Of a stretch of DNA of 59,617 bases, positions 51,762-59,617 are shown one piece after another; the stretch's first letter is position 1; each line of letters opens with the position of its first letter. Both the position numbers and the translations under genes were made by a program. The stretch comes from Gammaproteobacteria bacterium. Its GTDB lineage: Bacteria; Pseudomonadota; Gammaproteobacteria; Pseudomonadales; Pseudohongiellaceae. The notes below the pieces were generated by a model. The model saw nothing but the letters and a program-made list of their open reading frames with translations, did not search any database and was not told the origin of the DNA. The stretch covers positions 1-59,617 of the forward strand of contig JAQWZF010000027.1 in the NCBI GenBank assembly GCA_029253585.1. Reading direction: 5' to 3'.

Positions 51762-52766
51762 ATGAAACGCATCCTTAGAGCATCCTACCTCGGCTTAAGC
51801 GCACTGCTGCTTGCTCCCGCCCTAATGGCGCAAGACAGCGACGCGCCTCGAACAGAATATGGACAGCCCGATCTTCAAGGTACCTATACGTTCAGAACAC
51901 TGACACCCTTGAATCGTCCGCCGGAACTCGCTGACAAAGCGACGCTGACGGCCGAAGAGGTAGCAGAATGGGAGCAATTTGAGCTACGACGCCAGAATCG
52001 GGACTTGATCATCGACTCGGTAGGCGGGGCTGGCTACCCACCGGGTGTTATTTCCTACAATAATTTCTGGTATGAAAGAGGTACCAACGCGCTCGGTGAC
52101 TACCGCACATCGCTTATCTATGACCCGCCCAACGGTCGCCGCCCGCCTTTGAATGAAGCCGGGCGTCTGCGCCGTGAGGCCAGAAACCAGATGCTATTCG
52201 AAAGCGCCGGTCCCGAAGGGCGTACTACAGTCGATAGATGCCTAACCGGTTTCGTTGCCGGCCCGCCAATAGTCCCAGGCGGCTACAACAATAATATGCA
52301 GATCGTGCAAACAAAGAATAGCGTCATGATCCTGAATGAGATGGTGCATTCCGCCCGCATTATCCCTCTGGCCGATGATCGTGAAACCAAACAGCTGTTG
52401 TGGGAAGGCAATTCCGTCGGCCATTGGGAAGGTGACACTCTGGTCATACAAACCAGGGACTTCTATCACGACTACAACGAAGAGGGCATCTCCGATCAGG
52501 CGGTAGTCACCGAACACATAACGCGCATCAATGAGAATACGTTGGAGTATGACTTCACCGTTGAAGATCCGCAGTCATGGGATCAACCCTGGTCAGCCAA
52601 GTTTCCGCTGCACTCCTCGCCAGAACCTGTTTATGAGTATGCCTGCCACGAGGGCAACCATGGCCTGGTGGGCATTCTAGCCGGATGGCGTCGCTACGAG
52701 TCTATGGGCATGAATGGCGATGGCACAGCGCTTGGAACCAATGGCACTGTGGCTGCCGACGAATAA
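51762..52766 (+). CDS. Exported protein of unknown function
   Basis: A 334-residue protein with a signal peptide (SYLGLSALLLAPALMAQ). It continues YGQPDLQGTYTFRTLTPLNR, a DLQG.(W/Y)T opening shared by many large uncharacterised secreted families in marine and soil bacteria, and has DRCL and VGHWEGDTLVIQTRDFYHD. Function unknown; the W-E-G-D-T-L segment is conserved in this group. Start at ATG 51762 with GGAG 9 nt upstream; a TTG five codons earlier is possible. Confidence 0.7.
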   Translation: MKRILRASYLGLSALLLAPALMAQDSDAPRTEYGQPDLQGTYTFRTLTPLNRPPELADKATLTAEEVAEWEQFELRRQNRDLIIDSVGGAGYPPGVISYNNFWYERGTNALGDYRTSLIYDPPNGRRPPLNEAGRLRREARNQMLFESAGPEGRTTVDRCLTGFVAGPPIVPGGYNNNMQIVQTKNSVMILNEMVHSARIIPLADDRETKQLLWEGNSVGHWEGDTLVIQTRDFYHDYNEEGISDQAVVTEHITRINENTLEYDFTVEDPQSWDQPWSAKFPLHSSPEPVYEYACHEGNHGLVGILAGWRRYESMGMNGDGTALGTNGTVAADE

Positions 52767-52789
52767 GTAATTGGGAAAACTAACAGATT

Positions 52790-53218
52790 ATGGCACTTAA
52801 AAAAAATATGGAGATAAGGAGCGCCACTATTAGAAAACTAACATTACTAGTGATGCTACTCCTATCACCTCTCGTCATAGCCCAAGAAAAACAAATTTGG
52901 AAATGCCAGCAAGAGGCGGGAATACAGCTTATATGGGAGAACAGTGCTTGGAGGCAAATGGATGTTGAGCCTATAACTATGTTACTTAGATTAGGCGGCA
53001 AATATTCCAGCTACAGAATGTCGGAAGAGGAGATCCTCCTAGATTGCTCGAATACCTTAAACGGGAAAGTAAGCTGTTTGGACTCGTTCGGCTCCAAACT
53101 GATATACATCGACCCAACCTCCGGCAAAATGGGAAGGACTATCTTACTTGGAGCAGCAGAGGCTGGAAATAGCAGGAGCGCATTAGCCACCGAAGCCTAC
53201 AACTGCGCCAAGCTCTAG
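52790..53218 (+). CDS. Small secreted protein of unknown function
   Basis: A 142-residue protein with a signal peptide (LTLLVMLLLSPLVIAQ) and four cysteines in the mature part. No family recognised. A second in-frame ATG at 52808 is possible. It begins 23 bp after the preceding gene and marks the shift to more A+T-rich DNA. Confidence 0.55.
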   Translation: MALKKNMEIRSATIRKLTLLVMLLLSPLVIAQEKQIWKCQQEAGIQLIWENSAWRQMDVEPITMLLRLGGKYSSYRMSEEEILLDCSNTLNGKVSCLDSFGSKLIYIDPTSGKMGRTILLGAAEAGNSRSALATEAYNCAKL

Positions 53219-53847
53219 CCCATGCCAAACTGATAAAACTCTGCAAATATTTTAGGGATACTGACAAACTAAGCAGAGCAACTTAAAATTGATAAGCAGG
53301 CAGTATTTCTTGGTTTTCTTTCCAGCTGGCGTCGCCCCGAATTCATGGGCATAGATGAAAATTTTGAACCAATGGCAATTTGAAAGCCGCTAAAGAACCT
53401 AAAGTGTAGCGCAAAATTTAGCAAATATTAGAACAGAAGCCCCTCAAGTACTTGATAGTTTAATTCCAGAAATCTACCTGGATTATAAGATCTATGATTG
53501 CTTTCTTTTCGGTCTCTCTTTTATTTTGCTTTTACGGATTACAAGACAGAGCACTTTTAGAGAAATTTTTATTACATGATTTACTTAAAACGATTAGGGG
53601 TATTAATTACATGCTTGGTCTTTAGCTTTACCGACGAGTTAGTTTAGTTGGTAATCGTATTCTATTCGCTTCTCACGAATGCATTGCAAATATACTTTAA
53701 CAAGAAAACACCGATAGTTTTAGCATTAAAAATTGTTCTTGAATATTTATTAAATGTATATACTCTGATTGTAGTTATAAACTTTTAAGATGATGCAAAA
53801 CTGGCTAGTAATAAAATTTTGGAAAGTTTCTAAAAAAGGTGACAAAA
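53219..53847. other. A+T-rich gene-free stretch
   Basis: About 630 bp, strongly A+T rich from 53400. A worn family A remnant (agggatactgacaaac... near 53254) is present. I see no coding frame. Confidence 0.4.
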
Positions 53848-54204
53848 ATGGAAAAAATTGCAGATTTTAATTTCTCAATTAGCGCAATTTCAGTAGATGA
53901 GGACTCTACAACATTAAACATGGAGGCGGAAGTTGGAAAGTATGGAAAAGTCTATCTTTCAATCACATTATTATCTAGTTCGAGCGATAGACTTACCGGC
54001 ACGTACCTTGGTGATGCCCGAACAATAACCGGTGAGGGCGAAATGATAGCAGCTTCATTACAAGGCTTATGGAGGCGAGAAGGCACACTTATACACGCAA
54101 AAGGATTAGATAACGCAAGCAACGGTGACCAAAATTATGCAGAAGCCACTTTCGATCTAATTCAAAAAACTTGGGTTGGTGCTGTTTACGACGCTTGGAG
54201 CTAA
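53848..54204 (+). CDS. Small protein of unknown function
   Basis: A 118-residue acidic protein without signal peptide or membrane helix, probably all-beta (alternating polar/hydrophobic pattern, TGTYLGDARTITGEGEM). AAGG lies 8 nt before ATG 53848. Not recognised. Confidence 0.5.
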   Translation: MEKIADFNFSISAISVDEDSTTLNMEAEVGKYGKVYLSITLLSSSSDRLTGTYLGDARTITGEGEMIAASLQGLWRREGTLIHAKGLDNASNGDQNYAEATFDLIQKTWVGAVYDAWS

Positions 54205-54343
54205 GTTTCATACAGATACAGCGAAGACATTGCCGCTGCATCTATATTTAAAAGTCTAACTTAAATCAAATCACACACATAAAGGGTTAGCTACTTGCAA
54301 AAGGTGCATTTGAAAAAAATCCTTAATAAAAGAGAAGAAGTAC

Positions 54344-54649
54344 ATGAAAAATTTAGTAATAGTTTCATTTCCTGCTAAAACCAATACCTTGGATCAAGTA
54401 AAAGAGCTATTAAAAGCAGCATTGCCAGATACTAGGAGTTTTGCTGGCTGCATAAGTGTAAGTACATATATCGAGGAGGCATCAAATACAGTGCATCTAA
54501 TCGAGGATTGGGAAACTTTAGATCACCAAGCAAAATATCTGACATGGAGGGTGGAGACAGGCCTTTTGGAATTATTAGAACCTCTACTAGAGGGCGGCGC
54601 AGCTAGCCTAAAGGCAATAATATGCGGTCCTCAGCATATGGATATTTAG
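54344..54649 (+). CDS. ABM-family (quinol monooxygenase-like) small protein
   Basis: A 101-residue ferredoxin-like-fold protein of the antibiotic biosynthesis monooxygenase type: VIVSFPAKTNTLDQVKELLK, GCISVSTYIEEASNTVHLIE then DWETLDHQAKYL. Small ABM proteins act as cofactor-free oxygenases or dimeric sensors. GAAG lies before the start. Preceding and following genes are unrelated. Confidence 0.65.
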   Translation: MKNLVIVSFPAKTNTLDQVKELLKAALPDTRSFAGCISVSTYIEEASNTVHLIEDWETLDHQAKYLTWRVETGLLELLEPLLEGGAASLKAIICGPQHMDI

Positions 54650-54773
54650 AAGCTCAGAATATATAAAAAATAATACTCTTGCAGTTATTGAATTTATAAA
54701 TTACTTTTATTGACTCAAACTTAATAACGCATATACAGGCAATATCATCCAAATTTTTTATTATGGAGAAACT

Positions 54774-55160
54774 ATGTTTAGTCATATAGTAGTGGGTAGC
54801 AACGATGCCGGGGCGTCAAAACGTTTTTACGACGCCACACTTATTCACCTCGGCTACGATGAAGGTCACCAGATGGAGTCTGGAAGGACTCTTTACAATT
54901 ACGGAAAAGGCGTATTTTTTGCGTTCACTCCCCCATTGAATGGGGCGCCTGCGACAGCCGCTAATGGCGGTACCATAAGTTTTAGCGCTCAGACTACAGA
55001 GCAAGTCGATGCATGGCACGCAGCAGGGTTGGCAGCGGGCGGCACCGAGTGCGAAGATCCACCAGGTATTCGAGATTTTGGTGGCGCAAAGATGTATATC
55101 GCCTACTTAAGAGATCCGACTGGCAATAAGTTGGCTGCCCTGCACTTAATCGCCGACTGA
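54774..55160 (+). CDS. VOC-family (glyoxalase-fold) protein
   Basis: A 128-residue protein with the two beta-alpha-beta-beta-beta modules of the vicinal oxygen chelate fold. HIVVGSNDAGASKRFYDATL starts the first module and AYLRDPTGNKLAALH ends the second with the usual D-P-x-G-N-K. Members bind a metal and act on glyoxals, dioxygen or antibiotics; the substrate is unknown. GGAG 7 nt upstream of ATG 54774. Confidence 0.8.
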   Translation: MFSHIVVGSNDAGASKRFYDATLIHLGYDEGHQMESGRTLYNYGKGVFFAFTPPLNGAPATAANGGTISFSAQTTEQVDAWHAAGLAAGGTECEDPPGIRDFGGAKMYIAYLRDPTGNKLAALHLIAD

Positions 55161-55276
55161 CGGTGCTGCACCATTTCGAATTTATAAATTAAAATTCGCG
55201 AAAGTAAGATTTTTTCACTAGCCTCCGGTAACTTTCAAGGCATCACAGCATTTGCGGGTGCATATATTTCTATTCC

Positions 55277-55317
55277 GGAAGGGGGGGCTATCGCACACAG
55301 CTTATGGTTATAGTTAC
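55277..55317 (+). repeat. Local repeat 1, copy a
   Basis: A G-run followed by gctatcgcacacagcttatg and gttatagttac. It matches 57394-57437 closely (gctaacgcacacaactttt, gttatagttac). It lies in the 280-bp gap between the VOC gene and the next gene; nothing else was recognised in the gap. Confidence 0.6.
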
Positions 55318-55439
55318 TACCGGAGATATCATCGTGGCATCTTAGATTTATTCCATCACTCCAAACTATAAAATCAGGGCCTAAATTCAGTGCAGCCGCT
55401 GATAGGCATTGACTGCACCCAATTTGTTTTAAAGACGGA

Positions 55440-55991
55440 TTATATTCTTTTCAGCTCAGCTCTATTGCTACTTAATTCTCCGTCTAAATATACAGTGTAT
55501 TCGTAAATCATTTCATCAGCGTCACTTGTGTCCGTAGTCCATCTCATACTGTTCACAAAGTCATGACTATCTCCCATTAAAGGCGAGCGTGATCCATCGA
55601 ATGACAGGGCCACAACCTGATCAGTTACCTCGCTAACTGAAAGTACTGGCTCTGTTCCCAGCGCACAGTAGTGCTTTACAACCAGTTCTCCTTCTTCGTC
55701 GCTGTATGTTGTAAACATAGCAACGCCGTCTTCGACTACCGACTCCATAATCGTGTTACCACCTGAAACTAGCGACCACTCATAGGAAACGTCGATTACA
55801 TCGCCGGTTAGTCCTTGCGTTAACTGGCCTTCCCATTTTCCTATTTTCTTCTTCATTTGCTCAAAAGCTACGCTTGTCTCTACTTGCGGCATTTCTACAC
55901 CGCCTATTACAACAGGGCCATCGGCAGCGATAGTAGATTGCGTGGTCCAGAGCACGATAAAACTTAAAATCAAAGACGTTATTTTTTTCAT
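55440..55991 (-). CDS. Secreted protein of unknown function
   Basis: A 183-residue exported protein (signal ITSLILSFIVLWTTQSTIA). KKKIGKWEGQL resembles the start of lipocalin-like DUF1579 proteins, but this is not certain. I chose ATG 55991, with GAGGTGA 5 nt upstream; a GTG three codons earlier overlaps that site. Confidence 0.6.
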   Translation of the reverse strand: MKKITSLILSFIVLWTTQSTIAADGPVVIGGVEMPQVETSVAFEQMKKKIGKWEGQLTQGLTGDVIDVSYEWSLVSGGNTIMESVVEDGVAMFTTYSDEEGELVVKHYCALGTEPVLSVSEVTDQVVALSFDGSRSPLMGDSHDFVNSMRWTTDTSDADEMIYEYTVYLDGELSSNRAELKRI

Positions 55992-56045
55992 ATCCTTCAC
56001 CTCGAAATTAAAATAATGCTGAAAAGACTACATAATTTGGAAAAA

Positions 56046-56293
56046 TCACTCTAAATCTACAACCAGAAATCCATCTAATGCTCCGAAAAGTTCAGTAACT
56101 GCTGAGCCTCTCAAAATCCATACATCTTCTGCACTACAATCTTCCGATAATATTCTAGATGCTGCTCGTGCGTCAAATATGGGTCCTGAGTCAGCGCAGC
56201 CGAAGGCACAGCTACCACCGTATCGTTGCCTGAAAGACTTAGAGAGATCGATAGCTTAAGTCTCAAGGAATAATTACTGAAGATGGGTATCAA
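56046..56293 (-). pseudogene. Small frameshifted gene
   Basis: A frame from 56293 encodes a C-terminal TQDPYLTHEQHLEYYRKIVV and stops at 56111. One frame over, directly continuing, is AEDVWILRGSAVTELFGALD then GFLVVDLE with a stop at 56046. The two halves read like one protein with a single-base shift near 56130. Function unknown; a sequencing or assembly error is an alternative to true decay. Confidence 0.4.
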
Positions 56294-56466
56294 CAGCTTA
56301 AGCAGCAGGCTTTAGGAATTCAATAAATTTGTTCCAACTCTAGAAACCAATGCTTAGCTCGTACCTCCGCTCTCTTAAGCGTATCTATTGGCTCTTCCGC
56401 CTTAGATAACTGCCCCCTATTTCCTAGCAACCACCCAGCCAGCACCCCACCCTGGGGGCACACCCC

Positions 56467-56500
56467 GATAAGTCAGAATGGTTCCATTGCACCCGTGTAC
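56467..56500 (+). repeat. Local repeat 2, copy a
   Basis: gataagtc.g.atggttccat followed by .gcac.cgt.tac; 29 of 34 bases match 57256-57289. Both copies sit in gene-free DNA within 1 kb upstream of or after the small membrane protein gene. No other feature was seen in the 56294-56666 gap. Confidence 0.6.
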
Positions 56501-56666
56501 ATACTATTCTGGACGACTGATAACTAACTACCCTGGCCCCAGTTAGAGCTTTTACAGCCTCGAAATGCAGCGAATTCGGCCTGTCTGGGGCTTATACCTT
56601 GAAAACCAGCTAAACTAGGTACAATTGCTAAAAATCAGAACCGCAACTTATGAGTGGAGGTAACAT

Positions 56667-57164
56667 ATGGAGCCAAATTTTGATGCACTACAGTTATTAG
56701 CTGAGCTAGCTCTAGGCATAGTTGGCTTCTCAGCAATATTAATTGGTTTAAGTCGAAGTTCTGATGGGTTTAGTGCTCCAGATAATTTTCGTATCCAGCT
56801 TTTAACTTATTCTGCTTTTGGGGCAATGTTTGGCTCTATTCTTCCTTTTGCTATCTTTAGTGATCGGAATTTAGAATTAGCTTGGCTAATTAATTGCTGG
56901 ATTATATGTATTTATTCAGTCATAGGACTATTAGTGTTTCCTAAGAAAATGCTTTTACTAAGAAAACAAGGACACAAAAAAATTTTCCCCATTAAAGTTT
57001 ATTTTTTCCAAACAGGCATATTATCAACTATTTTTATTATCTCTGGATTGATGATAACGGGACATCTAACTGAGCTTACAAATATATATATTGTTTGTTT
57101 GGTTTTGTTTTTATTGCAAAGCACGGTAGCGTTTATTAGAACGATGTTTGTGAGAGTACATTAG
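56667..57164 (+). CDS. Four-helix membrane protein of unknown function
   Basis: A 165-residue protein with four hydrophobic segments (LLAELALGIVGFSAILIGL, a second near 50-65, a third near 75-90 and the last two near 115-155). No family is known to me. GGAGGTAACAT before ATG 56667 is an almost ideal ribosome site, so the gene is likely real. A+T-rich composition. Confidence 0.6.
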   Translation: MEPNFDALQLLAELALGIVGFSAILIGLSRSSDGFSAPDNFRIQLLTYSAFGAMFGSILPFAIFSDRNLELAWLINCWIICIYSVIGLLVFPKKMLLLRKQGHKKIFPIKVYFFQTGILSTIFIISGLMITGHLTELTNIYIVCLVLFLLQSTVAFIRTMFVRVH

Positions 57165-57255
57165 GTAATGATTAATGGGCAATAAGAGCGCTGATATAAA
57201 ATTCCATTAGGAGCGCCTCTGAGACCCACCCCCTTTTTCCCACTACACACAGCCT

Positions 57256-57289
57256 GATAAGTCCGGATGGTTCCATCGCACTCGTATAC
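57256..57289 (+). repeat. Local repeat 2, copy b
   Basis: Second copy of the 34-bp repeat at 56467-56500, five differences. Confidence 0.6.
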
Positions 57290-57393
57290 GTCCTGAGCCT
57301 CTGTAGTCCCAAGATTACCAAGATGGTATAACTGAACCCCTGAGCCCCAACAGCCATTAGATCTCCCTCTACAAACTTAGGGGGGCTTATTTG

Positions 57394-57437
57394 AGGGACG
57401 GGGGGTGCTAACGCACACAACTTTTGGTTATAGTTAC
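57394..57437 (+). repeat. Local repeat 1, copy b
   Basis: Second copy of the repeat at 55277-55317. It ends 42 bp before the lipoprotein pseudogene start. Confidence 0.6.
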
Positions 57438-57478
57438 CCCCACCACTTGTAAAAGCCACAACTAGAAAGAGCTACCTA

Positions 57479-57781
57479 ATGAAGAACCTAGTCACAACAG
57501 CTTAAATTTCAGCGACTGGAATACTTCTCGGTTCTTGCTCATCATTGGAAAAACCCAACTTCACTCGAATGAGTGAGGCTGAAATCACAGCTTACAACTT
57601 AACGGTCGCCAGTCCAGAACAGGTAACCTGCATGTCAATGCAGATTGATAGAAATCAAGATAGCGACAAAATATGCGGAACACTAGAAGAAATTCAGCGG
57701 AGCATTAAACCTGTTTTACCCTGTGCAAAAATTAACACTCTGAAGGTTTTTCCTCCGATTGAATCGCTATCACTTTACTAG
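57479..57781 (+). pseudogene. Small lipoprotein gene with nonsense codon in the signal peptide
   Basis: ATG 57479 begins MKNLVTTA, then a TAA (57503-57505) interrupts, then ISATGILLGSCSSLEKPNF gives a lipobox LLGSC, and the mature part continues to a stop at 57781. The intact paralogue at 59256 has TTG (Leu) where this copy has TAA, so this copy was inactivated by a nonsense change. The mature domain is otherwise well kept (MSEAEITAYNLTVASPEQVT, KICGTLEEIQRSI). A later start could still make a cytosolic 78-residue product, which would not be a lipoprotein. Confidence 0.7.
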
Positions 57782-57846
57782 ACACCTTTCAGTCATACAA
57801 AATGGCTATCATAGAGGTGGGTATGAATATGAGGAAACTAATCATC

Positions 57847-58833
57847 TCATCGGGTGATGAATGCTTTGATTTTATTAATAGCCTGAGGAGAGTTTGCTAA
57901 ATCACAGTGATCTACTCCAGCTATTTCTAAAAATTCTGATCCAGTGATGCGAGAGTGTAAATAGCGCCCCATCCGAATAGGTATTGCTAAATCTCCAGTG
58001 AAATGGATAATCAAAGTAGGACATTTAACCTTTTCGAGTAGAGGTCGTACGTCGAGTGTTTTCATGTAGCTAACTATCTGTTTCATTGATCGCTTGTCTG
58101 CCAATAAAGACTCAAACCCTTTATACGTAGCATCGTCGATAACTTCATCTGAAATACTTGGGAAAAATATGTGCCTGCCAGAGCCTGTACCCCATGCATC
58201 TACTAAGCTATTTAATGTAGAGTCTGTAAATCCCATCGGGAAATCTTCAGTTCTTGAAAATCTAGCTGTCGTACCAAATAATATTAGCCCGCTTACTCTT
58301 TCAGGATTCTCAACTGCATATTTAATGCTCATTGGACCTCCTTCAGAAATACCCATTAAGAAGAACTTCTCAGAATTGGTATGGTCCGCTACGCAGCCTA
58401 TATCCCCGACTCTTTCGTTAATTGAGGCCACTTCACTTGTTGGATCTGATAATCCCTGACCTCTTTTGTCAAAATTCACGACGCGAGCGAAACTAGATAG
58501 AGCGCTCATTGAATCTCTGATCGGCGGTAGATTTGATGCGACATGAAGATTCGAAATTATACCAGGTGTAACAATAAGCGTCGGTTTAGTCTGGCCAAAT
58601 ACAGTGCATGCAATATTCACATTGTCGCTTTGTGCATATTGAATAGTGTGCGGCGAAGGAGCACTTAACTGAGATAAAGTTATACGCTCCTTTTTTTTTG
58701 ACTTAGAATTTGATCCGAATATTCGCGCGATAAAGTTCTTTCCAATAGTTGCAAAATAGCCCAGCATGACGGCCAGCGCAGCTAAAGCGCTAAGCAAGCT
58801 CTCGTTGTCTTCTATGAAAGTTGCAATGTCCAT
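57847..58833 (-). CDS. Membrane-anchored alpha/beta hydrolase
   Basis: A 328-residue protein: an N-terminal membrane helix (LLSALAALAVMLGYFATIG), a basic linker, then an alpha/beta-hydrolase domain with oxyanion region TPGIISNL, nucleophile elbow G-I-S-E-G-G, acid in FTGDLAIP and histidine in GVDHCDL. The domain resembles hydrolases often fused or linked to adenylate cyclases, but no cyclase is here. AAGGAATATCT precedes ATG 58833. Substrate unknown. Confidence 0.78.
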   Translation of the reverse strand: MDIATFIEDNESLLSALAALAVMLGYFATIGKNFIARIFGSNSKSKKKERITLSQLSAPSPHTIQYAQSDNVNIACTVFGQTKPTLIVTPGIISNLHVASNLPPIRDSMSALSSFARVVNFDKRGQGLSDPTSEVASINERVGDIGCVADHTNSEKFFLMGISEGGPMSIKYAVENPERVSGLILFGTTARFSRTEDFPMGFTDSTLNSLVDAWGTGSGRHIFFPSISDEVIDDATYKGFESLLADKRSMKQIVSYMKTLDVRPLLEKVKCPTLIIHFTGDLAIPIRMGRYLHSRITGSEFLEIAGVDHCDLANSPQAINKIKAFITR

Positions 58834-59255
58834 AGATATTCCTTTTTTGCTATTCAGTAGAATAGTGAGGTTATAATTTTACGACAGTAAACACAATCTC
58901 TCGATCGCCCGAACTCATCTTCAAAGACACCGTACCTATCGGTCTATAAGGCCTCTAAATCGCCAACTAAGGCCTACCTACAGGATGGATGAATCATGTG
59001 GTTTTATTGCTTTTTTTATTCAACGCAGCTTTCGTAGAGCGCAGTCTGCAACATAGCCTTAAGTACTAAATACCCAGCAGAGATTGATAAGCTAATACAG
59101 GCTAATGGGACAACAGGTGATTGGCTTGTGAATGGCTTACTAGACGCTTAAGGCATTAGCGGCTTCGGCTACTGAGGGGTAGCTATACCTTGCTAATCAG
59201 CCTTATTGCCTCTCAAGCTATACCTGCCAGCCGATATCTATAGTATCTTCTGGTT
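58834..59255. other. Intergenic stretch, possible decayed coding tail
   Basis: About 420 bp. On the plus strand 59050-59151 reads ALSTKYPAEIDKLIQANGTT then GDWLVNGLLDA and a stop, which looks coding but has no start and a stop just upstream. It may be the tail of a lost gene. Promoters of both flanking genes must also be here. Confidence 0.3.
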
Positions 59256-59617
59256 ATGAATATGAATTTGAAGAAGCTAAATAAATTCTTACGGCCTTTA
59301 GCCCTTAGGGTGTTTAGGGCAGCTTTGATTTTAGCGACTGGATTACTTCTCGGTTCTTGTTCATCATTGATCAAGCCCAGCTTCAATCGAATGAGTGAGG
59401 CTGAACTCATAGCCTACAACCTAACGGTCGCCAGCCCAGAACAGGTAACCTGTATGCAAGTGCAGATTGGCAGGAACCAAGATAGCGACAAAATATGCGG
59501 AACACTGGTAGAAATTCAACGTAGCATCGAACCTGTCTTACCCGGTGCAAAAATTAACGCTCTGCGGTTTTTTTATCCGATTGAAGCCGAAAAGTCACGA
59601 AGCACCAACCCTCCGAT
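59256..59617 (+). CDS. Small lipoprotein, intact paralogue (cut by window end)
   Basis: ATG 59256 (a second ATG at 59262) opens a frame that continues to the end of the window, at least 120 residues. A basic N-terminus is followed by a hydrophobic stretch and lipobox LLLGSC, so the product is a lipoprotein. The mature part (MSEAELIAYNLTVASPEQVT, RNQDSDKICGTLVEIQRSI) is about 80% identical to the broken copy at 57479-57781. Function unknown. The two copies frame the alpha/beta hydrolase gene. Confidence 0.7.
   Translation, partial: MNMNLKKLNKFLRPLALRVFRAALILATGLLLGSCSSLIKPSFNRMSEAELIAYNLTVASPEQVTCMQVQIGRNQDSDKICGTLVEIQRSIEPVLPGAKINALRFFYPIEAEKSRSTNPP

Noticed and set aside
57172..57459. 95-codon minus-strand open frame in the repeat-rich tail
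   Set aside because: It is made mainly of the two local repeats and has no recognisable protein features or ribosome site.
59213..59410. 65-codon minus-strand open frame
   Set aside because: The plus strand codes for the lipoprotein paralogue with a clear lipobox over the same stretch.

Overview
The window looks like a chromosome segment of a free-living, probably marine gammaproteobacterium. The evidence is two large TonB-dependent receptors, formylglycine-type sulfatases, a CYP153-type P450, an HAE1-type RND pump, DsbB/TlpA-type redox proteins and tRNA-Phe-like remnants with gammaproteobacterial sequence. The genus cannot be fixed from the sequence. No complete tRNA, rRNA, CRISPR array, intact transposase or integrase gene was found.

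Layout. 1-1160 is a graveyard of mobile DNA: a hairpin cassette, a broken IS110-type transposase, a 139-bp element with 26-bp inverted ends and a decayed IS3-type orfB. 1281-4464 holds a family 2 glycosyltransferase with a GT-C membrane glycosyltransferase, then a divergent TVP38-type membrane protein. 4846-8883 (minus) is an operon of TonB receptor, BNR-repeat protein and thioredoxin-like protein. 9735-12328 holds a DTW-domain tRNA modification protein, DsbB and an exported metallo-beta-lactamase-fold hydrolase, all separated by repeats. 12777-18971 holds an FG-GAP repeat protein and a sulfatase / exported FGE-like / sulfatase group. 20803-24168 (minus) is an aromatic-amine-dehydrogenase-type operon: heavy chain, MauE, MauD, TTQ light chain, cytochrome c. 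24465-29411 holds an MFS transporter, a serine hydrolase and a second TonB receptor. 29847-34123 is an RND pump with its adaptor. 34393-34680 is a histidine kinase relic. 34801-38529 has a Fur-like box, a PepSY protein and an M1 peptidase. 38530-46345 holds a GNAT protein, a DUF6122-like protein, M48 peptidase plus LemA, a lactate permease and SelB. 46881-48507 is a ferredoxin plus P450 pair. 48761-52766 holds a threonine aldolase, an NhaC-type transporter and an exported protein. From about 52.8 kb the DNA becomes visibly A+T richer and carries small unknown genes, local duplications and decayed genes: an accessory region.

What joins the window together is four families of short dispersed repeats between genes. 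Family A is a 26-bp terminal-repeat element (GGGGACACT... ends). Family B has GGGGTCAGAGTAAA ends. Family C, the most remarkable, has a TTAGCACACT direct-repeat leader, a fragment matching the anticodon-to-T-loop part of tRNA-Phe, and a 72-80 nt cassette of covarying hairpins placed exactly inside the T loop (between GGTTCGA and TTCC). Family D is a palindrome with AAAGGGGTCGGAGGGATT arms. Family C is the best candidate here for an undescribed genetic element. All family names are from memory and reading; no database search was possible.
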